Part shown: positions 1 through 8,018 of the stretch, in pieces
How the letters are laid out: each line of letters opens with the position of its first letter
How positions within the stretch are numbered: the first letter of the stretch is position 1
Assembly (NCBI RefSeq): GCF_007992215.1
Contig: NZ_BJZV01000005.1
Span: 159,042 to 223,041, forward strand
Length of the DNA stretch: 64,000 nucleotides
Direction of reading: 5' to 3'
DNA from: Methylobacterium gnaphalii
GTDB lineage: Bacteria; Pseudomonadota; Alphaproteobacteria; Rhizobiales; Beijerinckiaceae
Position numbers and translations under genes: made by a program
The notes under the pieces: model-generated
Database searches by the model: none
What the model was told of the DNA's origin: nothing
Seen by the model: only the letters and a program-made list of their open reading frames with translations

Positions 1-942
1 CGTGAGCGGGATCAGGCACTCGGCGAGCCGGCTGAGGTTCCAGAACAGAGCCTCTGGCTGCCGGCCGAAGCTGTAGAGCCCGTACTCGTCGAAATAGGCG
101 GCGGTGAAGCCGGCATCATGCGTTGGGGCGAAACGCCAGGGGCCGTAATCGAAGCTCTCGCCGGTGATGTTGATGTTGTCGGTGTTGAGCACGCCGTGGA
201 CGAAGCCGGCCGCCATCCATTGCGCGCCCATCCGCGCCACCCGCGCAACGACCTTGTCGAAGAACGCGATGGCGCGGTCGGCGAGCGCGTCCTCACGGAT
301 CTCCGGGTAATAGGCGGCCACCGCGTAATCGAGGAGCCGCTCGATGTTGTGGGTCTCTCCGAGTGCCAGGAAGCGCTGGAAGGTGCCGATACGGATGTGG
401 GAATGGCTCAGGCGCACCAGCACCGAGGAACGCGTCGGCGAGGGTTCGTCGCCACGCTCCAGCGCCTCGCCGGTCTCGATCAGGCTGAACGATTTCGAGG
501 TATAGACACCGAGGGCCTCCAGCATCGCGGTCGCCAGCACCTCGCGCATGCCACCTTTCAGGGTCAGCCGTCCGTCTCCGGCGCGCGACCACGGCGTCTG
601 GCCGCTGCCCTTGGTGCCGAGATCGAGGAGCCGCCCGTCGGCGAGGTCGTGCAGTTGCGCGAACAGGAAGCCGCGCCCGTCACCGAGCTCGGGGTTGTAG
701 GAGCGGAATTGATGGCCGTGGTAGCGCAGCGCCAACGGCTTCTCGAAGCTGCCGGGCAGCGTCGCGAACCGCCCGAAGTGCGCGATCCACTCGGCCCCCG
801 AGAGACCGTCGAGCCCGACGCGCTGCGCCCAGGGCTGGTTGCGGTAGCGCAGGATGGCTTTCGGAAACCGCGCGGCTTCGACGACATCGAAGAAATCGGA
901 GCCGAGATCGGCGTGACGGCGCGAGGGGTTCGGTGAGGACAG
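1..942 (-). CDS. selO: Protein adenylyltransferase SelO (YdiU family), 3' end outside window
   Basis: SelO proteins are pseudokinase-fold enzymes that transfer AMP to Ser/Thr/Tyr residues of target proteins. The translation shows family blocks in order: SDFFDVVEAARFP, LRYRNQPWA, LRYHGHQFRSYNPELGDGRG, KGSGQTPWSRAGDG, GMREVL and HGVLNTDNINITGESFDYGPW, which holds the metal-binding Asn/Asp residues. The frame is open at base 1, so the C-terminus is missing. Between the upstream in-frame stop (near 1001) and the conserved core there is no ATG, GTG or TTG. The best start is CTG at 942-940, with GGAG about 10 bases upstream, giving LSSPNPSRRHADLG. An undetected frameshift is the alternative. It is divergent from the LpxC paralogue. 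Confidence 0.88.
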   Translation of the reverse strand, partial: MSSPNPSRRHADLGSDFFDVVEAARFPKAILRYRNQPWAQRVGLDGLSGAEWIAHFGRFATLPGSFEKPLALRYHGHQFRSYNPELGDGRGFLFAQLHDLADGRLLDLGTKGSGQTPWSRAGDGRLTLKGGMREVLATAMLEALGVYTSKSFSLIETGEALERGDEPSPTRSSVLVRLSHSHIRIGTFQRFLALGETHNIERLLDYAVAAYYPEIREDALADRAIAFFDKVVARVARMGAQWMAAGFVHGVLNTDNINITGESFDYGPWRFAPTHDAGFTAAYFDEYGLYSFGRQPEALFWNLSRLAECLIPLT

Positions 943-1087
943 GGGCTTCTTGCTCCAGCAATGTCTCTGACGACGGGGTCGGCCGGTTCGGCCTGACCGT
1001 CAACTCACGAAGCGGCCGGCGGTTTTCATCGGCGACAAACCGTGCGGTTGGCTTAAAGACGGGTGTGAGCACATACGGGGGCGCGGC

Positions 1088-2092
1088 GTGCCCGTCGATC
1101 AGCGTTTCGAGGCGACCGTTGCGGCGCCGTTCTCGGTCTCCGGGTGCGGCCTGCACACCAACCATTTCGCCCGTGTTACCGTCGCCCCGGCGCCGCCGGG
1201 ACACGGCATCCGTTTCGACGTCGCCGGCGCCGGCGCGGTCGCCCTGTCGTACGAGACCCGTGCCCCGAGCCGGCTGAACACGGCACTGAGGCTGCCCGAC
1301 GGCACAGCCTTGCGCACCATCGAGCACCTGGCGGCAAGCCTCTCGGCCTTCGGCATCGACAATGCACTGGTGAGGGTCGAGGGTCGCGAGATGCCGATCT
1401 TCGACGGCAGCGCCCAAGCCTGGTGCGCAGGAATCGCCGGGGCAGGCCTCGCCATGCAGGCCGCGCCGCGCCGCGTCATCCGCATCACCCGGTCGATCCA
1501 ACTGGCGATGGGCCAGCGCTTCGTCCGGGCCGAGCCGTCGACGGCGCTGGAGCTCGATGTCACCTGCGAATCCTACTATGCGGGCGGCGTGCAGGCCTGG
1601 CGCGGTTGCCCGACTGGGCAAGCCTTCATGACGGAGCTGGCGGCCAGCCGCTCCTCGGGCCAGGTCAGCCGGCTCTGGAGTTTTGGGCCGGTGGCGAACC
1701 GTGTCCTGGCGCCGCTGCTGCAGCCGATCGGGCCGCGCAGCCCGGCCGATGCTGCCAGAGGGCCGTCGGCAAACACGCCGCGGCCGGATCTGCCATCGAC
1801 CCTCACCGACGAGATTCGCGCCGGCATGGCGCATCCGGCCGGTGAGCCGGTGCTGCGCGGCGTCCGGCCCGGACGTGCCGCGATCCAGATCGGACCCTGG
1901 GTGATCGGCGGCGCGCGCTTCCCGGACGAGCGGGTGCGCCACAATGCCCTCGACCTGCTCGGCGACCTGATGCTCGCCGGACGCCCCATCATCGGCCGGA
2001 TCGTCGCGCACCGGCCGACCCACAAGCTCACCTACGCCTTCGTGGCGACGCTCATGCAAAGCCCCGACGCCTATGAGATCGTCGACGCATAG
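1088..2092 (+). CDS. Divergent LpxC paralogue (UDP-3-O-acyl-GlcNAc deacetylase family)
   Basis: LpxC is the zinc deacetylase that commits lipid A synthesis. This 334-residue protein starts at GTG. It keeps the SGCGLHTN block near residue 20 (family GxGLHSG), TIEHLAAS with Glu79-His80, MPIFDGSA, and RFPDERVRHNALDLLGDL with zinc ligands His285 and Asp289, then THKL near the end. So the two His and one Asp that bind zinc are present. The Lys that normally follows the second zinc His (HKxLD) is Asn here, and the stretch between the two halves is unusual and about 30 residues long. It stands alone, away from the mur/fts cluster where lpxC usually lies, so it is probably a second copy with an altered substrate. 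It ends 3 bases from the convergent CitE-like gene. Confidence 0.75.
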   Translation: MPVDQRFEATVAAPFSVSGCGLHTNHFARVTVAPAPPGHGIRFDVAGAGAVALSYETRAPSRLNTALRLPDGTALRTIEHLAASLSAFGIDNALVRVEGREMPIFDGSAQAWCAGIAGAGLAMQAAPRRVIRITRSIQLAMGQRFVRAEPSTALELDVTCESYYAGGVQAWRGCPTGQAFMTELAASRSSGQVSRLWSFGPVANRVLAPLLQPIGPRSPADAARGPSANTPRPDLPSTLTDEIRAGMAHPAGEPVLRGVRPGRAAIQIGPWVIGGARFPDERVRHNALDLLGDLMLAGRPIIGRIVAHRPTHKLTYAFVATLMQSPDAYEIVDA

Positions 2093-2095
2093 GGC

Positions 2096-2815
2096 TCACG
2101 ATTCGCCCCGGATCGCTTGGGCCTGACGCGCGTCACGGGCGAACATCGCCGCAAAACCATCGCGGCGCGCCGCGCCAATCACCTTTCGAGGATCCTTGCC
2201 GGGATAGGCCGCCTCGATCGCCGCGACGCCTGCTGCCGAGGCCGCGAGGCGCGCCATGGCGCGTGCCTGGGCTAGGACCGGGCTCCAATCTCCCTCGTCC
2301 GTGAGGGGCTCTGCCCCAAGCTCGCTCGCGAGCGCTGCATCCCAGCCGATGCCGCGGAGCCTTGGGCTCGCTCCGGCAAAACTCGCCGTTGCAAGGACAC
2401 CGGCGGCGCTGACCACGAGAGCGATGATGCCGATGCCGCCATCGGGCAGGCCGTGCTCGGCCTCGTGCACGGCGAGCTGTGCCCCGAGATGGGCGATGTC
2501 GCGCCCATGAGCCGACGACAGCATGATCGCGTCGGGGCGGACCTCCGCCAGTTCGTCGCGATCGATCGCGTCGATCCCCTCAATGCGGATCAGCAGCGGG
2601 ACCGTACGCTTGCCAGATATCCCCCTCGTCATTGCGAGCGAGGCGAAGCCATTGAGGGCCGCAATGTCGGCGCCCTGGCCCCGGATGGCTTCACCTCCAG
2701 CTCGCGATGACGAGGGGGCACTCCGTGCATCGACGACCCACGCATCGGCGCAGGTCGGATCCGGCTCGCCTCCACTCGTGATCAGATAGGCCCGCACGTC
2801 GCTCCCCGGACCCAT
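2096..2815 (-). CDS. CitE/HpcH-aldolase-like protein with an embedded palindromic repeat
   Basis: The 239-residue translation has the order of the citrate lyase beta/malyl-CoA lyase family: LIRIEGIDA (substrate-binding Arg), RPDAIMLSSAHGRDIAHL in place of the usual LPKVES block, then an IxALVVSAAGVLATASFAG block and RLRGIGWDAALASELGAE. Where active members have I-E-T the sequence is V-V-S, so the metal-binding Glu looks lost. The protein is also shorter than the usual 270-300 residues. Residues about 33-65 are encoded by a palindromic repeat and have no counterpart in the family. It may be a degenerate or regulatory member rather than a working lyase. Function uncertain; family fairly sure. 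Confidence 0.65.
   Translation of the reverse strand: MGPGSDVRAYLITSGGEPDPTCADAWVVDARSAPSSSRAGGEAIRGQGADIAALNGFASLAMTRGISGKRTVPLLIRIEGIDAIDRDELAEVRPDAIMLSSAHGRDIAHLGAQLAVHEAEHGLPDGGIGIIALVVSAAGVLATASFAGASPRLRGIGWDAALASELGAEPLTDEGDWSPVLAQARAMARLAASAAGVAAIEAAYPGKDPRKVIGAARRDGFAAMFARDARQAQAIRGES
2621..2718. repeat. Palindromic repeat inserted in-frame within the CitE-like gene
   Basis: The two ends are inverted copies. CCCCCTCGTCATTGCGAGC at 2621-2639 matches the reverse complement of 2700-2718 with one mismatch. The pairing continues inwards: GAGGCGAAGCCAT at 2640-2652 against ATGGCTTCACCTC near 2686-2698. The 98-base element folds into a long hairpin. Both ends resemble a dispersed repeat common between genes in alphaproteobacteria (core CGTCATTGCGAG...GCGAAGC), and a half copy lies near 37350. 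Here it is read through by the open frame. Confidence 0.8.
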
Positions 2816-2926
2816 TGCGCGTCGAACCGGGACGCCGGCCGGCCACGGTCTTTCAAGCTTCCTTTACCATACCGACACGAAAGTCCGTGATGCGGCGATG
2901 GGTTAGGCCGCGCGGCCACGTCATCC

Positions 2927-4099
2927 ATGTTCCTGTTCACCAACGCCCCCGTCGGCACCCGCGACACCGGCTCGACCGTCGGCGGCGGCCGCACGATCAC
3001 GGGCACGGCAGGTCCGGCAAACGGATCGGTGGTCGATGCGATCCGCAGCGGCGCCGAGTCCAGCGGCGTCGGTTTCGAATACCTTCTCGCGACAGCCAAG
3101 CGGGAATCGGGGCTCGATCCAACGGCCAAGGCCGCGACCTCCTCGGCGAGCGGATTATTTCAATTCATCGACCAGACCTGGCTCGGCACGATGAAGACGG
3201 CGGGCGCCCGGCTCGGCCTGTCCTCCTACGCCGACGCGATCACGGCGCGGTCCGACGGCACCTACAGCGTCGCCGACGCGGCGACGAAGCAGCAGATTCT
3301 CGACCTGCGCCGCGATCCGCGCGTCGCCTCGGCCATGGCCGGTGCGCTGACCCAGCGCAATCGCGACGCCCTCGGAACGGCCCTCGGCCGCGAGCCGACG
3401 AGCGGCGACCTCTACGCCGCGCATGTGCTCGGCGCGAAGGGCGCCGCGACGCTGATCAACTCCGCCCAGGTCAGCCCAGCGCGGCCCGCGGCGAGCGACC
3501 TGCCGGAGGCGGCAGCCTCCAACCGGAGCCTGTTCTACGACAAGGCGGGCCGGGCCCGCGGCTCGGCCGAGCTCTACGCGATGTTGTCCACCAGCACCGC
3601 CGGCGGCCAGAGCGCCGTCGCCGGCACGGCGAACGTGCCGGAGGCCGCGACTGCCTACGCCTCCCTCGACGACGGCCTGCGCAGCCTGTTCCAAACCGAC
3701 CGGCGCCAGGGCGCGATCTCGGCGGGCGTGGCCAAGCTCTGGCAGAACCGCAGCACGGGCACCGAGACGGCCCGCAGCGCGCCAACCTATTTCCCACGTT
3801 CCGACGCGGAACCGACCATGACGGCTTCCGAGCCCGAGACCACGGGCGCCATCGGGGCCGTCGATACCTCCGCAACGGCGGCGAATGCCATCATCGTCCC
3901 GCTGCCGCCGCGCCGCCCCTCGGCGCTGCAGCTGCAGCAGCGCGCGCTCCCGGCCTCCGCCAAGGTCGCGGCGACCCCAACCGCGCCGGCCGAAGAGCCT
4001 CCCGCGACCGTCACGCCCGCTGCTGCAGAGCCCGCCAAGGCCGGCTCCGGCGGCTTCCTCGACTTCCTCTCCACCCTCGGACTTCGGAACGGCCAATGA
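2927..4099 (+). CDS. Lytic transglycosylase SLT-domain protein
   Basis: The protein has 390 residues. The N-terminal third carries a goose-lysozyme-like SLT fold: VDAIRSGAESSGVGFEYLLATAKRES supplies the catalytic Glu, and SSASGLFQFIDQTWLGTM is the typical following block. A helical region continues to about residue 190 (DLYAAHVLGAKGAATL). The tail is Ala/Pro-rich, low in complexity, and holds IVPLPPRRPSA near residue 325, a motif shared with the transglycosylase at 59.8-60.7 kb. There is no clear N-terminal signal peptide, which is unusual for a wall enzyme. It overlaps the next gene by 4 bases (ATGA), so the two are probably co-translated. Confidence 0.8.
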   Translation: MFLFTNAPVGTRDTGSTVGGGRTITGTAGPANGSVVDAIRSGAESSGVGFEYLLATAKRESGLDPTAKAATSSASGLFQFIDQTWLGTMKTAGARLGLSSYADAITARSDGTYSVADAATKQQILDLRRDPRVASAMAGALTQRNRDALGTALGREPTSGDLYAAHVLGAKGAATLINSAQVSPARPAASDLPEAAASNRSLFYDKAGRARGSAELYAMLSTSTAGGQSAVAGTANVPEAATAYASLDDGLRSLFQTDRRQGAISAGVAKLWQNRSTGTETARSAPTYFPRSDAEPTMTASEPETTGAIGAVDTSATAANAIIVPLPPRRPSALQLQQRALPASAKVAATPTAPAEEPPATVTPAAAEPAKAGSGGFLDFLSTLGLRNGQ

Positions 4100-5676
4100 C
4101 CCTCCGCCAGTTCCTCCTCTCGACCCAGACCGCCTCCTCCGAACGCCGCGCCGAGGCTGCCGCCGCGCTCGGCCGGGCCTATTGCCACGGCAACCTCGCA
4201 CCCGAGGCGGCCTGGGAGGCCAAGACCGCCCTGCTCGCGCTCCTCGACGATGGCTCGACGCTGGTGCGCCGGGCGCTCGCCGAGGCCTGCGCCGCCTCGG
4301 ATGCCGCGCCGCGCCCGCTCATCGTGGCACTCGCCTCCGACCAGCCCGAGATCGCCTGCCTCGTCCTCGCCCGGTCACCGGTGCTGATGGATGCCGATCT
4401 CGTCGATTGCGCCGCGATCGGCTGCGAGACCACCCGCTCCGCCATCGCCGGCCGCGCCGACATCTCGATGCCGGTGGCGGCGGCGCTCGCCGAGGTGGGG
4501 GGCGCCCCCTCGCTCACCGTTCTCGTCCGCAACGGCTACGCCAAGATCGGCGTCGCCGCGCTGCTGCGCATCGTCGAGCGTCACGGCGACGACGCGCGTC
4601 TGCGCGAGGCGCTCCTGGCTCGTCCCGGCATCGGCATCGAGGTGCGCCACGCCATCGCCGCGCGGGTCGCCGAGGCCCTGTCCGCCTTCGGTCTCGCCAG
4701 CGGCTGGCTCAGCCGCGAGCGCGGCGAGCGCGTCCATCGCGAGGCGCGCGACTGCGCCGCCTTGTCCTTGAGCGACGAGGCCGGCGAAGCCGGATTGGCG
4801 CGGCTGGTCTCCCATCTGCGGGCGCAGGGGCAGCTCAATGCGGGGCTGATCCTGCGCGCCATCCTGACCCTGCGCATGCCCTTCGCCGAGACCGCGCTCG
4901 CCGATCTCTCAGGCCTGAGCCGGGCGCGGGTCGCCGGGCTGATGTTCGAGCCGCGCGGCGCGGGCTTTGCCGCCCTTCACCGTCGCGCCGGGCTGCCGCC
5001 TCTCCTGCTGCCCGCGATCCAGGCCGCGCTCTCGGCCTGGCGCGAGGCCGCGACGGGCGACGCCGAGATCGAGGGCCCCCGGCTGGCACGGCGCATGATC
5101 GAGCGGGCGCTCACGGCCTGCGACGACATGCCCTTCGCCGAGAGCCGCAGCCTGATGGCGCTGCTCGCCCGCTTCGAGGCCGAGGCCGCCCGCGAGGAGG
5201 CGCGCGTGCATGCCCGCGCCCTGGCCGACGAGGCTGAGCGCGACGCCATCCGGCGCGTCGAGGCCGACGAGCGCCACCTTTCCGGGTTCCTGCCGGAGGC
5301 CGTTGCGATCCCCACGCCCGACGCGATCTCAGACCGACTCTCCCGCGTCCTCGACGGACTGCCGGATGCGATCATCGCGAGCTACCGCGCCGAGCAGGAG
5401 CGCCGCCAGGCCGAGACGGCGGGTGCCGTCCTCGACGGCCTCTCGGACGCGCTGATGGCGAGCTTCATGGCCAGCCGCGAGCCCGTGCCGGACAGCGGCG
5501 CGGCACCCGCCGTCGAACTCGCGCCCGCCTCCGAGCCGACGGCCGAGGCACCAATGCTGCTGGCGGCCCCTTCGCGCGAGCCCGCGGCGCAGGATGGTCC
5601 GGCGCTCGTCGAGAGCCTGATCTCCGAGAGCATCCTGGCGAGCTATCGGCCCAGCCACCTGCGCCTGGCCGCCTGA
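4096..5676 (+). CDS. DUF2336 domain-containing protein
   Basis: The protein has 526 residues beginning MTLRQFLLSTQTASSERR. The start is fixed by the ATGA overlap with the upstream transglycosylase. The body is Ala/Leu/Arg-rich helical repeat sequence (LLALLDDGSTLVRRALAEACA, LVRNGYAKIGVAALLRIVE) of the HEAT-like type classed as DUF2336 in alphaproteobacteria. The C-terminal third is acidic, with three similar short blocks (LDGLPDAIIASYRAEQE, LDGLSDALMASFMASRE, VESLISESILASYRP) that look like an internal repeat. No enzyme motif was seen. Such proteins are often scaffolds linked to motility or envelope regulation; that role is inference. Confidence 0.75.
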   Translation: MTLRQFLLSTQTASSERRAEAAAALGRAYCHGNLAPEAAWEAKTALLALLDDGSTLVRRALAEACAASDAAPRPLIVALASDQPEIACLVLARSPVLMDADLVDCAAIGCETTRSAIAGRADISMPVAAALAEVGGAPSLTVLVRNGYAKIGVAALLRIVERHGDDARLREALLARPGIGIEVRHAIAARVAEALSAFGLASGWLSRERGERVHREARDCAALSLSDEAGEAGLARLVSHLRAQGQLNAGLILRAILTLRMPFAETALADLSGLSRARVAGLMFEPRGAGFAALHRRAGLPPLLLPAIQAALSAWREAATGDAEIEGPRLARRMIERALTACDDMPFAESRSLMALLARFEAEAAREEARVHARALADEAERDAIRRVEADERHLSGFLPEAVAIPTPDAISDRLSRVLDGLPDAIIASYRAEQERRQAETAGAVLDGLSDALMASFMASREPVPDSGAAPAVELAPASEPTAEAPMLLAAPSREPAAQDGPALVESLISESILASYRPSHLRLAA

Positions 5677-5686
5677 TCCCTCGGGA

Positions 5687-6457
5687 TCATCCGAACTGTT
5701 CGCGAAGAATCCGCTCGTCGAGGCTGTGGCCGGGATCGTGCAGCAGCACGAGGTCGGTGGCGTGATCGAGCCAGGCCTCGACGGTGCGGACCCGACGGAA
5801 CTCGGTGTGGTCCGCCACCGCCGCCACCGGCCTGTGGGCGGCCTCCAGCACCTCGACGTGGATGCGCGCATGGTTCGGCAGCAGCGCGCCGTTCCAGCGC
5901 CGCGGCCGGAACGAGGAGATCGGCGTCAGGGCGAGAAGCTGCGCGTTCAGCGGCAGGATCGGGCCACCCACCGAGAAATTGTAGGCGGTGGAGCCGGCGG
6001 GCGTCGCCACCAGGACCCCGTCGGCGATGAGTTCAGGCAGCCGTACCTTGCCGTCGATCGAGATCCGTAGCTTCGCCGTCTGGTGGGTCTGGCGCAGCAT
6101 GTAGACTTCGTTGATCGCCGGAGCCTCGTGGGTGCGGCCCTCCGTGTCGGTGACGACCATGGAGAGCGGGTGGATCACGCTGCGCTGTGCGTTCTCCAGC
6201 CGCTCGAGCAGCGCGTCCTCGCGAAACTCGTTCATGAGGAAGCCGACAGTGCCGCGGTTCATGCCGTAGATCGGCTTGGAGCCGTCCATGAAGCGGTGGA
6301 GCACCTGCAGCATCAGGCCGTCACCGCCGAGCGCCACGACGACGTCAGCCTCCTCAGGCGTCACGTGGTCGTAGCGGCGCATCAGCGCCTCGGCTGCCTC
6401 GCGGGCGTCGGGAGTGGGGCTCGCGACGAAGGCGATCCGGTGGAAACGCATCGCCAT
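5687..6457 (-). CDS. nadK: NAD kinase
   Basis: Phosphorylates NAD to NADP using ATP or polyphosphate. The 256-residue protein shows the family hallmarks: [14 protein letters not shown] (GGDG, near residue 45), [22 protein letters not shown], and [26 protein letters not shown] with the nucleotide-binding ATPAGSTAY. The length matches short alphaproteobacterial NadK. The start is the ATG of [10 protein letters not shown]; a second ATG two codons on is possible. Divergent from cutA. Confidence 0.95.
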   Translation of the reverse strand: MAMRFHRIAFVASPTPDAREAAEALMRRYDHVTPEEADVVVALGGDGLMLQVLHRFMDGSKPIYGMNRGTVGFLMNEFREDALLERLENAQRSVIHPLSMVVTDTEGRTHEAPAINEVYMLRQTHQTAKLRISIDGKVRLPELIADGVLVATPAGSTAYNFSVGGPILPLNAQLLALTPISSFRPRRWNGALLPNHARIHVEVLEAAHRPVAAVADHTEFRRVRTVEAWLDHATDLVLLHDPGHSLDERILREQFG

Positions 6458-6549
6458 CGAATCCGACAATCCGCCTTCGAGCCGTGTTGACGCCGGGATG
6501 GCACGAGGTCTCACTCGCAGCCGGACGCATCTTCTTTGAGAGGCATAGC

Positions 6550-6903
6550 ATGGAGCGCCCGCTCCTCGTCTACACCACGTTGCCGGATACGCAGACCGCG
6601 CTAGCCATCGGCGAAGTGCTCGTGCGCGAACACCTCGCGGCCTGCGTGAACGTTCTGCCGGGCATCGAGTCGGTCTATGCCTGGAAGGGCGCGATCGAGC
6701 GTGGCCAGGAGGTGGTGGCCATCCTGAAGACCCGCGAGGGCCTCGCCGAGGCGCTAGGCGCCGCATTGAAGGCGCGTCACCCCTACGAAACGCCGATCAT
6801 CCTGCACCTTCCCGTCACCGGGGCAGACCCGGAGACGGCGGCCTGGATCCTGGCCGAGACGGGCGGCGAGGGCGCCCCGCCTCAACCGGGCTCGGCGGGA
6901 TAG
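6550..6903 (+). CDS. cutA: Divalent-cation tolerance protein CutA
   Basis: A 117-residue trimeric PII-like protein linked to copper tolerance in other bacteria. Visible family features are [49 protein letters not shown] and [13 protein letters not shown]. The ATG at 6550 (MERPLLVY) is chosen because the homologous core begins immediately. An upstream ATG at 6484 would add 22 residues with no family match. The 3' end overlaps the convergent glycosyltransferase gene by 22 bases. Confidence 0.92.
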   Translation: MERPLLVYTTLPDTQTALAIGEVLVREHLAACVNVLPGIESVYAWKGAIERGQEVVAILKTREGLAEALGAALKARHPYETPIILHLPVTGADPETAAWILAETGGEGAPPQPGSAG

Positions 6904-8018
6904 CTTCGGCCCTTCCAGGCCACCGGGGCCAGGCCCCGCGCCGCGCGGATCAGGGCCGACCACTGGATCGCCAGTGCCGTCGCGATCGTGAGCGGGTGCA
7001 GGGGGATCGTCGCGAGCGGTTCGCCACAGGCCCAGGTGATCGCGGCTCGCGCTGCGAGGGAGACGAGGCCGGCGGCGAGCGCCGTCAGCACGACGGGGGA
7101 GGGCAGCCCGGCCACCAGCGCCACCGCAAGCAGCAGCCAGGGCAGGACGTGGCCGCCGAAGAGCAGGATCGTCCAGACGGGCAGGGCGCGCGGCGTCGCC
7201 ATGCCCTCGTGGGCGTTCTTGGAGAACCCCGCCCATGCCTGAGCGAAGCCAGCATACATGCGGCAGCCGGCCAAGGCGGTTCCGGCGACGAGATCGGTCC
7301 GGAAGCCGGAGGCCCTGAGCATCCGGGGCAGGGTCACGCCGTCATGCAGCGAGGCGCGCACCGCGCCGTGGCCGCCCGTCGCGCGGTAGGCCTCGGCCGA
7401 GACCATCACGAGCTGGCCGCAGGCCGCAGCGAGGGAGAGGTCGGCGCTCCGCCGCATCAGCGGGATCGGCAGAAAGCCGAGCAGCAGGAAATTGATGGCG
7501 GGAACGGTGAGCAGTTCGCCGAGGCTGCGCATCACCTGGCGCGGAACACCACTGACCAGCGCGGCACCGCTGCGCTCGGCATGGGCCGAGAGCGCGGCGG
7601 CGGCATGCGGCGCCAGCGTCACGTCGGCATCGATGAACAGCAGGCGGTCGCCCCGGGCCGCCGCGGCGAGGGCGGCACAGGCGTGATTCTTGCCGGTCCA
7701 GCCCCCGGCCAGGGGCGGTACCGCAACCAGGCGAAGGCGGGAATCGCCCTCGGCGAGCCTCCTCACGATCGCGCCGGTGCCATCCGTAGAGTGGTCGTCG
7801 CCTACCAGCACCTCGATCGCGACACCCTCGCTCGCCAGGGCCGCCCGGATGGTGTCGGCGATGATCGCCGCCTCGTCCCGCGCCGGAATCAGGATCGAGA
7901 CGAGCCCCGTCGCGGTAGGGGGCGACGCGGGTGCCCGCAGGCTCGCGATGTTCACGACGGCCAGCACCGCCGGCAGCAGCGCCAGCGCGAGCGACATGAT
8001 GGCGAGGGCGAGCATCAC
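6882..8018 (-). CDS. Family 2 glycosyltransferase, membrane-anchored (carotenoid-type)
   Basis: The protein has 378 residues. An N-terminal membrane helix (residues 1-28) precedes a GT-A domain with VSILIPARDEA, VGDDHSTDGT and LLFIDADVTLAP, followed by several C-terminal hydrophobic helices. This layout matches CrtQ-like and hopanoid/carotenoid glucosyltransferases that put glucose on a carotenoid carboxyl or hydroxyl group. The GTG start overlaps the acyltransferase stop by 4 bases (GTGA), and that gene in turn overlaps the desaturase. Glycosyl and acyl transfer to a desaturated carotenoid fits the acylated glucosyl diapocarotenoids reported for this genus. The substrate is inferred from context. 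Confidence 0.8.
   Translation of the reverse strand: MMLALAIMSLALALLPAVLAVVNIASLRAPASPPTATGLVSILIPARDEAAIIADTIRAALASEGVAIEVLVGDDHSTDGTGAIVRRLAEGDSRLRLVAVPPLAGGWTGKNHACAALAAAARGDRLLFIDADVTLAPHAAAALSAHAERSGAALVSGVPRQVMRSLGELLTVPAINFLLLGFLPIPLMRRSADLSLAAACGQLVMVSAEAYRATGGHGAVRASLHDGVTLPRMLRASGFRTDLVAGTALAGCRMYAGFAQAWAGFSKNAHEGMATPRALPVWTILLFGGHVLPWLLLAVALVAGLPSPVVLTALAAGLVSLAARAAITWACGEPLATIPLHPLTIATALAIQWSALIRAARGLAPVAWKGRSYPAEPG

Noticed and set aside
118..936. 272-residue open frame on the plus strand
   Set aside because: It is the opposite strand of selO; the translation is Arg/Glu/Gly-rich with no fold or motif, while the minus strand reads as clear SelO.
680..2059. 459-residue minus-strand frame
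   Set aside because: Runs antisense through the LpxC paralogue and out of frame through selO; composition is typical of GC-rich shadow frames.
2621..2718. Element read as an insertion sequence
   Set aside because: Too short to code for a transposase and built as a single hairpin; it is a palindromic repeat.
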